From: SIG575 sp045534165
GTDB taxonomy: Bacteria; Bacillota; Clostridia; Oscillospirales; Acutalibacteraceae
NCBI GenBank assembly: GCA_045534165.1
Contig: JAZSJD010000016.1
Coordinates: 1-38,971 of the forward strand
DNA length: 38,971 bases
Direction: 5' to 3'
The position numbers and the translations under genes were made by a program. Positions 9,633 to 15,725 of this stretch are shown in pieces. Position 1 is the stretch's first letter; every line of letters begins with the position of its first letter. The notes below the pieces were generated by a model. The model ran no database searches and was not told where the DNA came from. It saw nothing but the letters and a program-made list of their open reading frames with translations.

Positions 9633-9974
9633 ATGAAGATACTTGAATTTATTATCAATCACTGGAGTGACATTCTGCTCATTTTAATGGCAGTCGGCTC
9701 ACTCATCTATGCTATCTACAAAAAGGATCTCTCTTTAGTCCGCCAACAGTTGTTTTCACTTGTAACCGAAGCCGAAAAAGAATACGGTGCAGGCACAGGT
9801 GTTCTGAAGCTTGCAAGCGTTGTTACAACTATTTATCCTAAATTACCGAAACTTTTCAAAGCACTTATAACAGAGAAAAAACTCGTTCAGATTATCGAAG
9901 ATGTCCTCGCTGAAGCCAAAAAGAAATGGATAAGCAATGAAAAGTTGCTTGAAGAAAGCGAGGATGTCGAATGA
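9633..9974 (+). CDS. Phage holin, LLH-type
   Basis: 113 residues from the ATG at 9633, chosen over upstream in-frame starts because AAGAAAGGA lies about ten bases before it and the first residues MKILEFIINHWSDILL begin the membrane helix. One N-terminal transmembrane segment (to about residue 28) is followed by LVTEAEKEYGAGTG and LAEAKKKW, the layout of the LLH holin family in Clostridia phages. Holins make the membrane lesion that releases or activates the endolysin. Its stop overlaps the next ATG by four bases. Confidence 0.7.
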   Translation: MKILEFIINHWSDILLILMAVGSLIYAIYKKDLSLVRQQLFSLVTEAEKEYGAGTGVLKLASVVTTIYPKLPKLFKALITEKKLVQIIEDVLAEAKKKWISNEKLLEESEDVE

Positions 9975-10213
9975 CAACAGATATTATAGTTTCGCTTGTT
10001 GGTGTAATCGGAAGCTTTATCGCTACGCTTGCCGGCATACTTATCAACTCAAAGCTTACAACATACCGCATTGAACAGCTCGAAAAAAAGGTTGAAAAAC
10101 ACAATTCTGTAATTGATAGAGTTTATAAGCTCGAACAGCAAGAAGCTGTAACAGAGTCAAAACTCAACACAGCTAATCACAGGATTAACGACCTCGAAGA
10201 ATATCACAAATAG
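9971..10213 (+). CDS. Phage holin-accessory-like protein (membrane anchor plus coiled coil)
   Basis: 80 residues: one N-terminal transmembrane helix (IIVSLVGVIGSFIATLAGIL, residues about 5-24), then KLTTYRIEQLEKKVEKHNS and a coiled coil ending RINDLEEYHK. I remember nearly the same pattern in many Clostridia prophages between holin and amidase, where it is annotated as hypothetical or as a holin accessory (haemolysin XhlA-like layout). Start overlaps the holin stop (ATGA). Likely works with the holin at the membrane; this is inferred from position. Confidence 0.7.
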   Translation: MTTDIIVSLVGVIGSFIATLAGILINSKLTTYRIEQLEKKVEKHNSVIDRVYKLEQQEAVTESKLNTANHRINDLEEYHK

Positions 10214-10227
10214 GAAGGAAGATGAAA

Positions 10228-10869
10228 ATGGCAGTTAAAACATACTCTCTCAAAAGAGATGGTGGTATTAAGCTCTCTGAAAACTTTCGTGTAAAGGAGT
10301 TCAGAAGCAGATGCGGTTCTGATAAAATCCTTATTGATGAAAAGCTTGTGACACTCCTTCAGAAGATGAGGGATAAGTTCGGTCCTATCAGTATTTCATC
10401 AGCGTACCGTACAGCATCTCATAACAAGAAAGTCGGTGGTGTTTCAAACTCACAGCATCTTTACGGTCTTGCAGCGGATATCACTATCCAGGATAATTCA
10501 AGACTTCTTGAAGCAGCACAGTATGCTGAAAAAATTGGTTTTAAAGGTGTGGGTCTGGATGACAAGTATCAGAAATTTCTCCACGTTGATACACGCTCAG
10601 GCAAGTCCTTCTTCAGATACAAAGCAAATGGCTCTACATATTCTGTATCATCGTTCTTCATAACCGTCAAACTCGGCTCAAAAGGTGAAGAAGTCAAACT
10701 CCTGCAAACCAAACTCAAAAAACTCGGTTACAAAGGCAAAGACGGCAAAGAGCTGATTTGTGATGGTGACTTCGGAGCCAACACGGAATATGCCCTGAAG
10801 AACTTCCAGAAAAAGAAGTCTCTTGTTGCTGACGGCATCGCCGGTCCCAAAACCTGGGCGAAACTGTAA
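10228..10869 (+). CDS. Endolysin: M15A D-Ala-D-Ala-type peptidase with PG-binding domain
   Basis: 213 residues. I prefer the ATG at 10228 over that at 10222, because the AGGAAGGA at 10212-10219 is correctly spaced only for the former. Residues about 15-130 are a peptidase M15A (DacC-type) domain with the zinc signature SQHLYGLAAD (H77, D84), the LHVD motif (H119, D121) and SSAYRT before it. Residues about 145-213 are a PG_binding_1 domain (LGSKGEEVKLLQTKLKKLG, GIAGPKTW). There is no signal peptide, as expected for a holin-dependent endolysin. It cuts peptide stems or cross-links of host peptidoglycan and ends the lysis cassette. Confidence 0.9.
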   Translation: MAVKTYSLKRDGGIKLSENFRVKEFRSRCGSDKILIDEKLVTLLQKMRDKFGPISISSAYRTASHNKKVGGVSNSQHLYGLAADITIQDNSRLLEAAQYAEKIGFKGVGLDDKYQKFLHVDTRSGKSFFRYKANGSTYSVSSFFITVKLGSKGEEVKLLQTKLKKLGYKGKDGKELICDGDFGANTEYALKNFQKKKSLVADGIAGPKTWAKL

Positions 10870-10920
10870 CGTGCAAAAAGCCATAAAAGATGCACGCAAA
10901 AAAACTGAGGAGGTACGAAA

Positions 10921-10944
10921 ATGAAAAAAGTAATTCTTGCTTAA
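10921..10944 (+). CDS. Seven-codon minigene MKKVILA
   Basis: A perfect AGGAGG (10908-10913) with an ideal seven-base spacer precedes ATG, six further sense codons and TAA. The strength of the RBS contrasts with the tiny product. It may be the stump of a deleted gene, a leader peptide, or a minigene that sequesters tRNA as known for lambda bar minigenes. Only the RBS and frame are seen; function is speculation. Confidence 0.3.
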   Translation: MKKVILA

Positions 10945-10961
10945 CTTAGCTAAAATAATTT

Positions 10962-11000
10962 ATCCCCCTATTGTAGTTTCGCACTACAGTAGGGGGATTT
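10962..11000 (+). terminator. Terminator closing the phage lysis operon
   Basis: A 15-bp stem (ATCCCCCTATTGTAG with CTACAGTAGGGGGAT, one wobble) and a seven-base loop. The T-tract is short (ATTTT), followed by a second T-run after CAACG, so termination may be incomplete. Confidence 0.7.
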
Positions 11001-11042
11001 TCAACGTTTTTGTCGAAAAAACAGACTTTTTGTAAAAAAATA

Positions 11043-11070
11043 TTGCTTTTATAAATTATAATGCTATGAT
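11043..11070 (+). promoter_or_regulatory. Promoter of the cargo gene
   Basis: TTGCTT (11043-11048), 16-base spacer, TATGAT (11065-11070), just after the lysis-operon terminator and 36 bases before the next ATG. A separate promoter behind the lysis genes is typical of a gene expressed from the prophage state. Confidence 0.55.
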
Positions 11071-11106
11071 AACTTTAATTTATAAAATTTCAAAGGAGAA
11101 ATTATT

Positions 11107-11733
11107 ATGAGTGTGTATGAATTTTTAAGTTTGGTTTTAGGATTTGCAAATGTTGTTTCTCTTATTTTCCTTGCAGTTCAAATTAGATTAACCAAAAAGC
11201 AAAAAGAAGACTCACATGAAGAACTAAGAAGAATTAAAACAGTTGAAATTGTAAACAATTGGAATGATAGTTTAAAAAAAGAAACAAGATTAGCAGAAAA
11301 AATCGTTGAATCTTTAGATAAACAAAAGTGTATTGATTTGTATGACAGTAGAGCTTTTCAGGTGCCAGAAAAAACACACAATATGATATGTCAAATGTGT
11401 TCAAGATATAAAACTGATTGTGAAGATTGCAAACCGGATAAAAACGGAAATTATACGGTTGATGGTTTGCAATTAACAGAATTAAGAGGCAATGTTACCA
11501 GTTATTTGAACAGTTTGGAAATTGTTGCAATGGCTTGGCAACAAGGAATTGTAGATAGAGAAGAAATCGAACTGCAATTTTCCTATCTATATAATCCTTC
11601 AAAAAAGAGCGCATTAAGTTATTACAGGCAAGTAGCAGGCGGTGGAAATTCTTACCCTGAATTAAATCAGTTTTATCAAAAAATCAAAGCAAACAATACA
11701 AAAAAATCTTCTAAAAAATCCGAACAAAAATAA
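11107..11733 (+). CDS. Membrane-anchored DUF4760-like cargo protein with a CxxC-x6-CxxC insert
   Basis: 208 residues; AAGGAG lies eight bases before the ATG. An N-terminal transmembrane helix (about residues 4-25, FLSLVLGFANVVSLIFLAVQ) is followed by a basic stretch and a cytoplasmic helical domain. The layout and the late motif LNSLEIVAMAWQQGIVDREE recall DUF4760-type proteins. Residues about 93-109 hold CQMCSRYKTDCEDC, two CxxC pairs six residues apart, a likely metal-binding knuckle that I do not remember in that family. The gene has its own promoter and terminator, lies after the lysis cassette and is more AT-rich than its neighbours, so it is probably prophage cargo (moron), perhaps acting in superinfection exclusion or host defence. 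Function is inferred only from position. Confidence 0.6.
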   Translation: MSVYEFLSLVLGFANVVSLIFLAVQIRLTKKQKEDSHEELRRIKTVEIVNNWNDSLKKETRLAEKIVESLDKQKCIDLYDSRAFQVPEKTHNMICQMCSRYKTDCEDCKPDKNGNYTVDGLQLTELRGNVTSYLNSLEIVAMAWQQGIVDREEIELQFSYLYNPSKKSALSYYRQVAGGGNSYPELNQFYQKIKANNTKKSSKKSEQK

Positions 11734-11735
11734 GT

Positions 11736-11765
11736 AAAAAGGGGCTGTAAAAACAGCCCCTTTTT
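11736..11765. terminator. Bidirectional terminator
   Basis: AAAAAGGGGCTGT, loop AAAA, ACAGCCCCTTTTT: an 8-bp GC-rich core flanked by A- and T-runs. It can stop the cargo gene from the left and the short minus-strand unit from the right. Confidence 0.85.
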
Positions 11766-11795
11766 CACTAACATAACAGTAGTATTGTTTAATAC

Positions 11796-11825
11796 TTATC
11801 TGTCAATCACAAATCCTTTCTTCAT
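11796..11825 (-). CDS. Nine-codon minigene MKKGFVIDR
   Basis: On the minus strand AGGAGG (11834-11839) is eight bases upstream of ATG, followed by eight sense codons and TAA. A TTGATT-17-TAAAAT promoter (11904-11932) lies upstream and the bidirectional terminator downstream, giving a complete transcription unit of roughly 160 bases. No homologue is known to me. It could be a leader peptide, a dual-function small RNA, or a decayed gene. Confidence 0.35.
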   Translation of the reverse strand: MKKGFVIDR

Positions 11826-11903
11826 ATAGCATACCTCCTAATTAAGCATAGTTTAAGGTTGTTTAGACACAAAAACAAAATGCAATATCTTTTATCGGTT
11901 TTG

Positions 11904-11932
11904 ATTTTAACACAAAGTTGTAAAAAAATCAA
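11904..11932 (-). promoter_or_regulatory. Promoter of the minus-strand short transcript
   Basis: Read on the minus strand: TTGATT, 17-base spacer, TAAAAT. An inverted repeat ATATCTTTTA / TAAAAGATAT (near 11884 and 11955) brackets this promoter and might be an operator (inference). Confidence 0.5.
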
Positions 11933-12390
11933 CAACCAAATTTTTACTATTGGTAAAAGATATGTTTTCACTACCAATATATGATTGTTTTCTTTTTTTT
12001 GCCACAATCTTATTTTGGATTATTGTTGAAAACTTATTCAAACTATTCCAAAATAAAAAACAACCTTAAATTTTTAATTATTACCACGAAATTAAAATAC
12101 CATTAGTTTCACTCTTAGTCAAGATGTTTTGCAAAAACGTTGCTATTTTTTACAAATATGCTTATTTTTTGCCCAAAATAGTCAAAAATCATCTATCTTC
12201 AACAAAAAATTCACACTTCGTTTTTTGCAAAACTCGTACACTTTTGCCTTTTATCTTAAATTCTCAATTTCTTCCGTTGACTGTAATCAACTGATGGTAT
12301 ATCACAAATGTTTCTGACTTGCATCTGACTTGCATTTTTGATTATTTTTATACTTGTTTGCGAAATTATCGCAACTTTCAATTAAGCCTG
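11933..12390. other. AT-rich non-coding stretch, probable prophage edge
   Basis: No convincing gene on either strand: the open frames present lack an RBS and read as low-complexity Phe/Leu/Lys-rich peptides. The stretch separates the last phage-type gene from the chromosomal tRNA, so the phage-host junction should lie here or at the tRNA 3' end. No integrase gene is in the window. Confidence 0.5.
12314..12335 (+). repeat. Perfect 11-bp tandem duplication
   Basis: CTGACTTGCAT occurs twice back to back. It lies about 115 bases from the tRNA 3' end in the presumed prophage edge. Paired short repeats near att sites can bind recombinase or excisionase, but it may be simple slippage. Confidence 0.6.
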
Positions 12391-12446
12391 AAAAAACAAA
12401 AAGAAACCCCTGAATCGCTTATTTACTAAGCAATTCAAGGATTTCT
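12391..12446 (-). terminator. Terminator of the tRNA gene
   Basis: On the minus strand a 20-bp stem (with three G-U pairs) and five-base loop start a few bases after the encoded CCA and are followed by a T-rich tract TTTTTGTTTTTT. It is a very strong intrinsic terminator for the single tRNA. Confidence 0.8.
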
Positions 12447-12450
12447 CTTT

Positions 12451-12526
12451 TGGTTGCGGAGATAGGACTTGAACCTATGGCCTCCGGGTTATGAGCCCGA
12501 CGAGCTACCAACTGCTCTACTCCGCG
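12451..12526 (-). tRNA. Initiator tRNA-fMet (CAT)
   Basis: 76 bases with a full cloverleaf and encoded CCA. The anticodon loop is CTCATAA. Two features mark it as initiator rather than elongator: the unpaired C1-A72 at the acceptor end, and three consecutive G-C pairs in the anticodon stem (GGG/CCC). It stands alone with its own terminator. Its 3' end points at the prophage, as expected if an integrase used the tRNA 3' end. Confidence 0.95.
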
Positions 12527-12683
12527 ATATATTCGGCTGATTACTTGATATATTATACGCTATTAATCTGAAAAAATCAACCCTTTTTGAAAAAATTTTT
12601 AATTTATTTTATTGGCAAAGAGGAATTTGTCAGAATTTATCCTGCGTTTAGATAATGTATACAAATTATTTTAGTGTTCACTG

Positions 12684-12712
12684 TTGACTTTAGTAGAAAT
12701 TGATGTTAAGAT
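12684..12712 (+). promoter_or_regulatory. Promoter of the secreted PHP gene
   Basis: TTGACT, 17-base spacer, TAAGAT, 46 bases before the start codon. Good -35 and acceptable -10. Confidence 0.6.
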
Positions 12713-12758
12713 TGTTGAGTAGTATTACTTAACTTTAAAAGTAGAGGGGAAATATGTT

Positions 12759-14303
12759 ATGAAAAAGAAAATTTTCTTTGCATCACGCAAAATAATTGCA
12801 TTGATGTTGTCCGTTTTGTTGCTGGGAGCAGTTGGTATTCCTGTTATGGCAGCAGAAACACCAAAGAAAAACTACATAATTGATAATCCTTACGAAGAAA
12901 TTGATTGGGATGAATGGGAAGATTATAAAACACAGCTTCATTGCCACACAAATGCAAGTGATGGTTTCCTGACAATAGAGGAATTCTGTGCAATGCATTA
13001 TGCTGCTAACTATGAAATAGTGGCACTTACTGACCACGGAACAGATAACCTTGGTTGGAACAAAGTTCCTGAAACAATTCCGCTTATGAGATTGATTAAA
13101 AAAGAACGTACAAATATGGCTCCTATTGTACCTATTCCTGAAGACGAATATCAGGCATATCTTAACGGTACACACGAAGGACGTTCATATACAGTTAAAT
13201 ATGATGAAGCAACAGAAGAAGATGATGTTGTTCTCACAAGAACAACAGAAAATGGTATGCTTGATATACCCTATGGTAACGAGCTTAATATGGCAACACC
13301 AATTGCGGACTGTCATCTTACAGGCTATTATGCTCGATATGGTCAGGGACTTGCAGGTGTTTACGGTGACTATGAAACACCATCAAAGGGTGTCAGGGAA
13401 GCAGGCGGTATTTCATTCCTTTCACATATTGGTGAATATGTTTACCCTGAAAAAGATTCAGCAAATTATGTAGGTAAGCTTGTTGATGATTATTATGCAA
13501 CAAAATTCGCAAGACTTTTCATGGATAATGCAGGTTCATCTCTCGGCACAGGAATCAACAGTGCAACAGATGCACACACACGTTGCGACAGAATTCTCTA
13601 CGACCAGATTCTCCAGAAAACAATTCCCAATGGTGTTGTTCCGTGGGGTAACACATTTGCAGATTCTCACAGTGAAACATCAATCAATGATGCTTATACA
13701 ATGAGCTGGATGCCGGAACAGACAAATGAAGCTTTCCGTACCTGCCTTGAAAAAGGACAGTTCTTCTCAGTTTCTCATTTCTCAAACGGTGTTGAACTCA
13801 ATGGTATGGAAGAAATGCCCGGATTTGTAGAACAGGATGTTTACGACACAAAAGCTTACTGGCTTGATAACACACCCCAGGTTAAGAAAATAGATGTTGA
13901 CGAGGAAAACGATACAATCACAGTTTATGGCGAAAATGCAAACATTATCACATGGGTTTCAAACGGTAATGTTATCAAGAGAGAAGAACTTGTAGACGGC
14001 AAAGCAACACTTGATCTTCACAACGATGAACTTCTTAATGATCCTTACCTTTATGTAAGATTTTACCTTTCAGGCGATAATGGAATCTGCTATGCAAACC
14101 CCATGGTTCTCAATGTTGAAGGAGAAGAATTCACACCTGTAGTTGTGCCTGAAAAAGTTTATGACACTCCTTGGTTCCTTCGTTCACTTGTAACAGTTAT
14201 TGATCTTGTCCTTTTCAGATTGAATCCCATTATCTGGGTATTTAAATATTTTGCTCTTGGTTATAATCCTGTTACATTAGACAAAATTGTTAATCCGTTC
14301 TAA
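12759..14303 (+). CDS. Secreted PHP-superfamily phosphoesterase
   Basis: 514 residues; AGAGGGGA lies eight bases before the ATG. A Sec signal peptide (KKK, hydrophobic core to about residue 27, PVMAA cleavage region about 32) shows export. The PHP metal-site motifs are present in order: HCHTNASDG (H61, H63), ALTDHG (H93), YGNE (E175), DCH (H186), LSHIGE (H223), DAHTR (D271, H273) and ADSH (D302, H304). The family hydrolyses phosphate esters with a tri-metal centre; most members are cytoplasmic, so the substrate here is probably extracellular and not a DNA intermediate. Residues about 370-455 look like a small beta domain. The C-terminus (about 470-514, FLRSLVTVIDLVLF, NPIIWVFKYF) is hydrophobic and could tether the protein to the membrane. 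The gene is monocistronic with its own promoter and terminator. Confidence 0.85.
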   Translation: MKKKIFFASRKIIALMLSVLLLGAVGIPVMAAETPKKNYIIDNPYEEIDWDEWEDYKTQLHCHTNASDGFLTIEEFCAMHYAANYEIVALTDHGTDNLGWNKVPETIPLMRLIKKERTNMAPIVPIPEDEYQAYLNGTHEGRSYTVKYDEATEEDDVVLTRTTENGMLDIPYGNELNMATPIADCHLTGYYARYGQGLAGVYGDYETPSKGVREAGGISFLSHIGEYVYPEKDSANYVGKLVDDYYATKFARLFMDNAGSSLGTGINSATDAHTRCDRILYDQILQKTIPNGVVPWGNTFADSHSETSINDAYTMSWMPEQTNEAFRTCLEKGQFFSVSHFSNGVELNGMEEMPGFVEQDVYDTKAYWLDNTPQVKKIDVDEENDTITVYGENANIITWVSNGNVIKREELVDGKATLDLHNDELLNDPYLYVRFYLSGDNGICYANPMVLNVEGEEFTPVVVPEKVYDTPWFLRSLVTVIDLVLFRLNPIIWVFKYFALGYNPVTLDKIVNPF

Positions 14304-14314
14304 AAGATAATAAT

Positions 14315-14350
14315 AAACCCGTGTATCATCCGATACACGGGTTTCGTTTT
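14315..14350. terminator. Terminator after the PHP gene
   Basis: 13-bp perfect stem AAACCCGTGTATC / GATACACGGGTTT with loop ATCC, followed by CGTTTTG. It lies between convergent genes. Confidence 0.85.
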
Positions 14351-14386
14351 GTAAAGTTGATAGTTTGATTCGTTATAAAGAATCTC

Positions 14387-14731
14387 TTAAAAGTTATCAG
14401 GAGAATTGGATTCCGTTTCTGATGCTTTTGCTGACAAAGCATAATTAATTTTTTTCAGATTTATTATACCTGTGATAAGAAATATTAAACCTGACACTAA
14501 AAACAACAACGATATAACGATTGATAAAACAACGAACAATATATACATGTTGTGGGAGCGAAATGCAAGACTGTAACGAAATTCGTATGGGATTACCTGT
14601 GAGAAAATGTGTATAAGCAAAAGTGCAAAATCTAAAAGAAAAGATATTGCTATGGCGATACTGCCGAATACGATTTTCTTTATTGATAAAGAACGTTCTT
14701 CCAGGAATGGATTTCGTATTGATTTGTTCAT
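14387..14731 (-). CDS. Small membrane protein downstream of mltG, unknown
   Basis: 114 residues; AAAGGAG precedes the ATG. After a basic N-terminus (MNKSIRNPFLEERSLSIKK) come two or three hydrophobic segments, around residues 20-45 and 62-92, and a polar tail ending NSPDNF. No recognisable motif. It starts 19 bases after the mltG stop on the same strand, so it is probably cotranscribed and may work in the cell envelope; that is inference from position. Confidence 0.65.
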   Translation of the reverse strand: MNKSIRNPFLEERSLSIKKIVFGSIAIAISFLLDFALLLIHIFSQVIPYEFRYSLAFRSHNMYILFVVLSIVISLLFLVSGLIFLITGIINLKKINYALSAKASETESNSPDNF

Positions 14732-14750
14732 ATAAAATCTCCTTTGCTTA

Positions 14751-15617
14751 TCAATATCCCGGTATTCCTGCGTTACGACAGTTTACTACGTGTTCTGCCC
14801 ATGTTGCAGCATAGTAATAATTCCAATCTGCATCAGTTACGAAGAAAAGAAAATCTGTCTGTTCAGGATAGAGTGCAGCCTGAATGGAAGCATAGCCCGG
14901 GTTAGTTATGGGTCCTGCCGGGAGTGCAGGGCACTTATATGTGTTGTAGTTGTTTCTGTTATCTTCAGTAAGGCCGAAGGGGAGATAGGGTGCACAATAT
15001 TCTTCAAGATAAGTTATTGTAACGTCACATTCGATTCTTGTGCCTGTTCTCAATCTGTTATGAAGAACTGACGAAACTTTATAATCCTGCTCAACTCTGC
15101 CTGATTCTTCCTGAATGATGGAGGCGATTGTGATTATCTGGTCCATTGTATAGCCTAATTCTACTGCACGGGCTCTGTCTGCATCTGTGATTTTTGAAGT
15201 GTAGTTATCAACAAATCGCTGAAGAACAGATTGTGCACTTTCACCTTTGTAAAATTCGTAAGTATCAGGGAAAACATAACCCTCAAGGGGGAAGATACGC
15301 TGTTCTTTATTTGAAATTCCGAGTTTCTGAAGAATTTCATCAGATGGATTTTTTACACAGTTTAAAAAATCTTCTGCAGAACAAACCTGGTTTTCTTCAA
15401 GCTTTTCTGCAATCTGTGTTACTGTATACCCTTCCGGGAAAGTTACTGTGGCAACATTTGAATCTTCTGTATATTCAACTGCTTCAAAATCTGATGAGCC
15501 AAGAGTAGGGTCACCCGGGTTCAAGAAAATTTTTATAATGAAACCGATTAATACGGTTGTAAGAAGCATAACAACCGATACGGAAATTATTATTATATTT
15601 CTGATAGTTTTATTCAT
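14751..15617 (-). CDS. mltG: Endolytic murein transglycosylase MltG (YceG-like)
   Basis: 288 residues. The start MNKTIRN is chosen because AAAGGAGG lies just upstream and the -10 region overlaps any earlier start. One N-terminal transmembrane anchor (about 7-31), then a LysM-like subdomain (TFPEGYTVTQIAEKLEEN, 59-76) and the YceG fold with FPLEGYVFPDTYEF, the catalytic segment IASIIQEESG (Glu at about 171), HNRLRTG and LPAGPITNPG. MltG cuts nascent glycan strands and sets their length at the membrane. The order and length fit the family. It heads a two-gene operon with its own promoter. Confidence 0.92.
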   Translation of the reverse strand: MNKTIRNIIIISVSVVMLLTTVLIGFIIKIFLNPGDPTLGSSDFEAVEYTEDSNVATVTFPEGYTVTQIAEKLEENQVCSAEDFLNCVKNPSDEILQKLGISNKEQRIFPLEGYVFPDTYEFYKGESAQSVLQRFVDNYTSKITDADRARAVELGYTMDQIITIASIIQEESGRVEQDYKVSSVLHNRLRTGTRIECDVTITYLEEYCAPYLPFGLTEDNRNNYNTYKCPALPAGPITNPGYASIQAALYPEQTDFLFFVTDADWNYYYAATWAEHVVNCRNAGIPGY

Positions 15618-15639
15618 TTTTCGACCTCCTTTGAAAAAT

Positions 15640-15668
15640 ATTGTACCATATTGATTAATTCTTTTCAA
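15640..15668 (-). promoter_or_regulatory. mltG: mltG promoter
   Basis: Minus strand: TTGAAA, 17-base spacer, TACAAT; the predicted start is only about 15 bases before the ATG, so the leader is very short. Confidence 0.7.
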
Positions 15669-15687
15669 TAAGTAAAAACACCCTTTT

Positions 15688-15699
15688 TGCAAATTTGCA
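15688..15699. promoter_or_regulatory. 12-bp palindrome in the divergent mltG control region
   Basis: TGCAAATTTGCA is a perfect palindrome directly upstream of TACAAT (15700-15705) and 27 bases before the plus-strand gene. It could be an operator for that gene; palindromes of A/T-rich sequence also occur by chance. Confidence 0.3.
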
Positions 15700-15725
15700 T
15701 ACAATGGTAGAAAGGAGGTTTTGAT

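Noticed and set aside
11822..12007. 61-residue minus-strand open frame.
   Set aside because: It has no RBS at its start and it runs through the promoter and RBS of the short unit; composition is Leu/Ile/Lys-rich noise.
12129..12317. 62-residue plus-strand open frame in the prophage edge.
   Set aside because: No RBS, low-complexity Phe/Ser/Leu composition; it is chance in AT-rich DNA.
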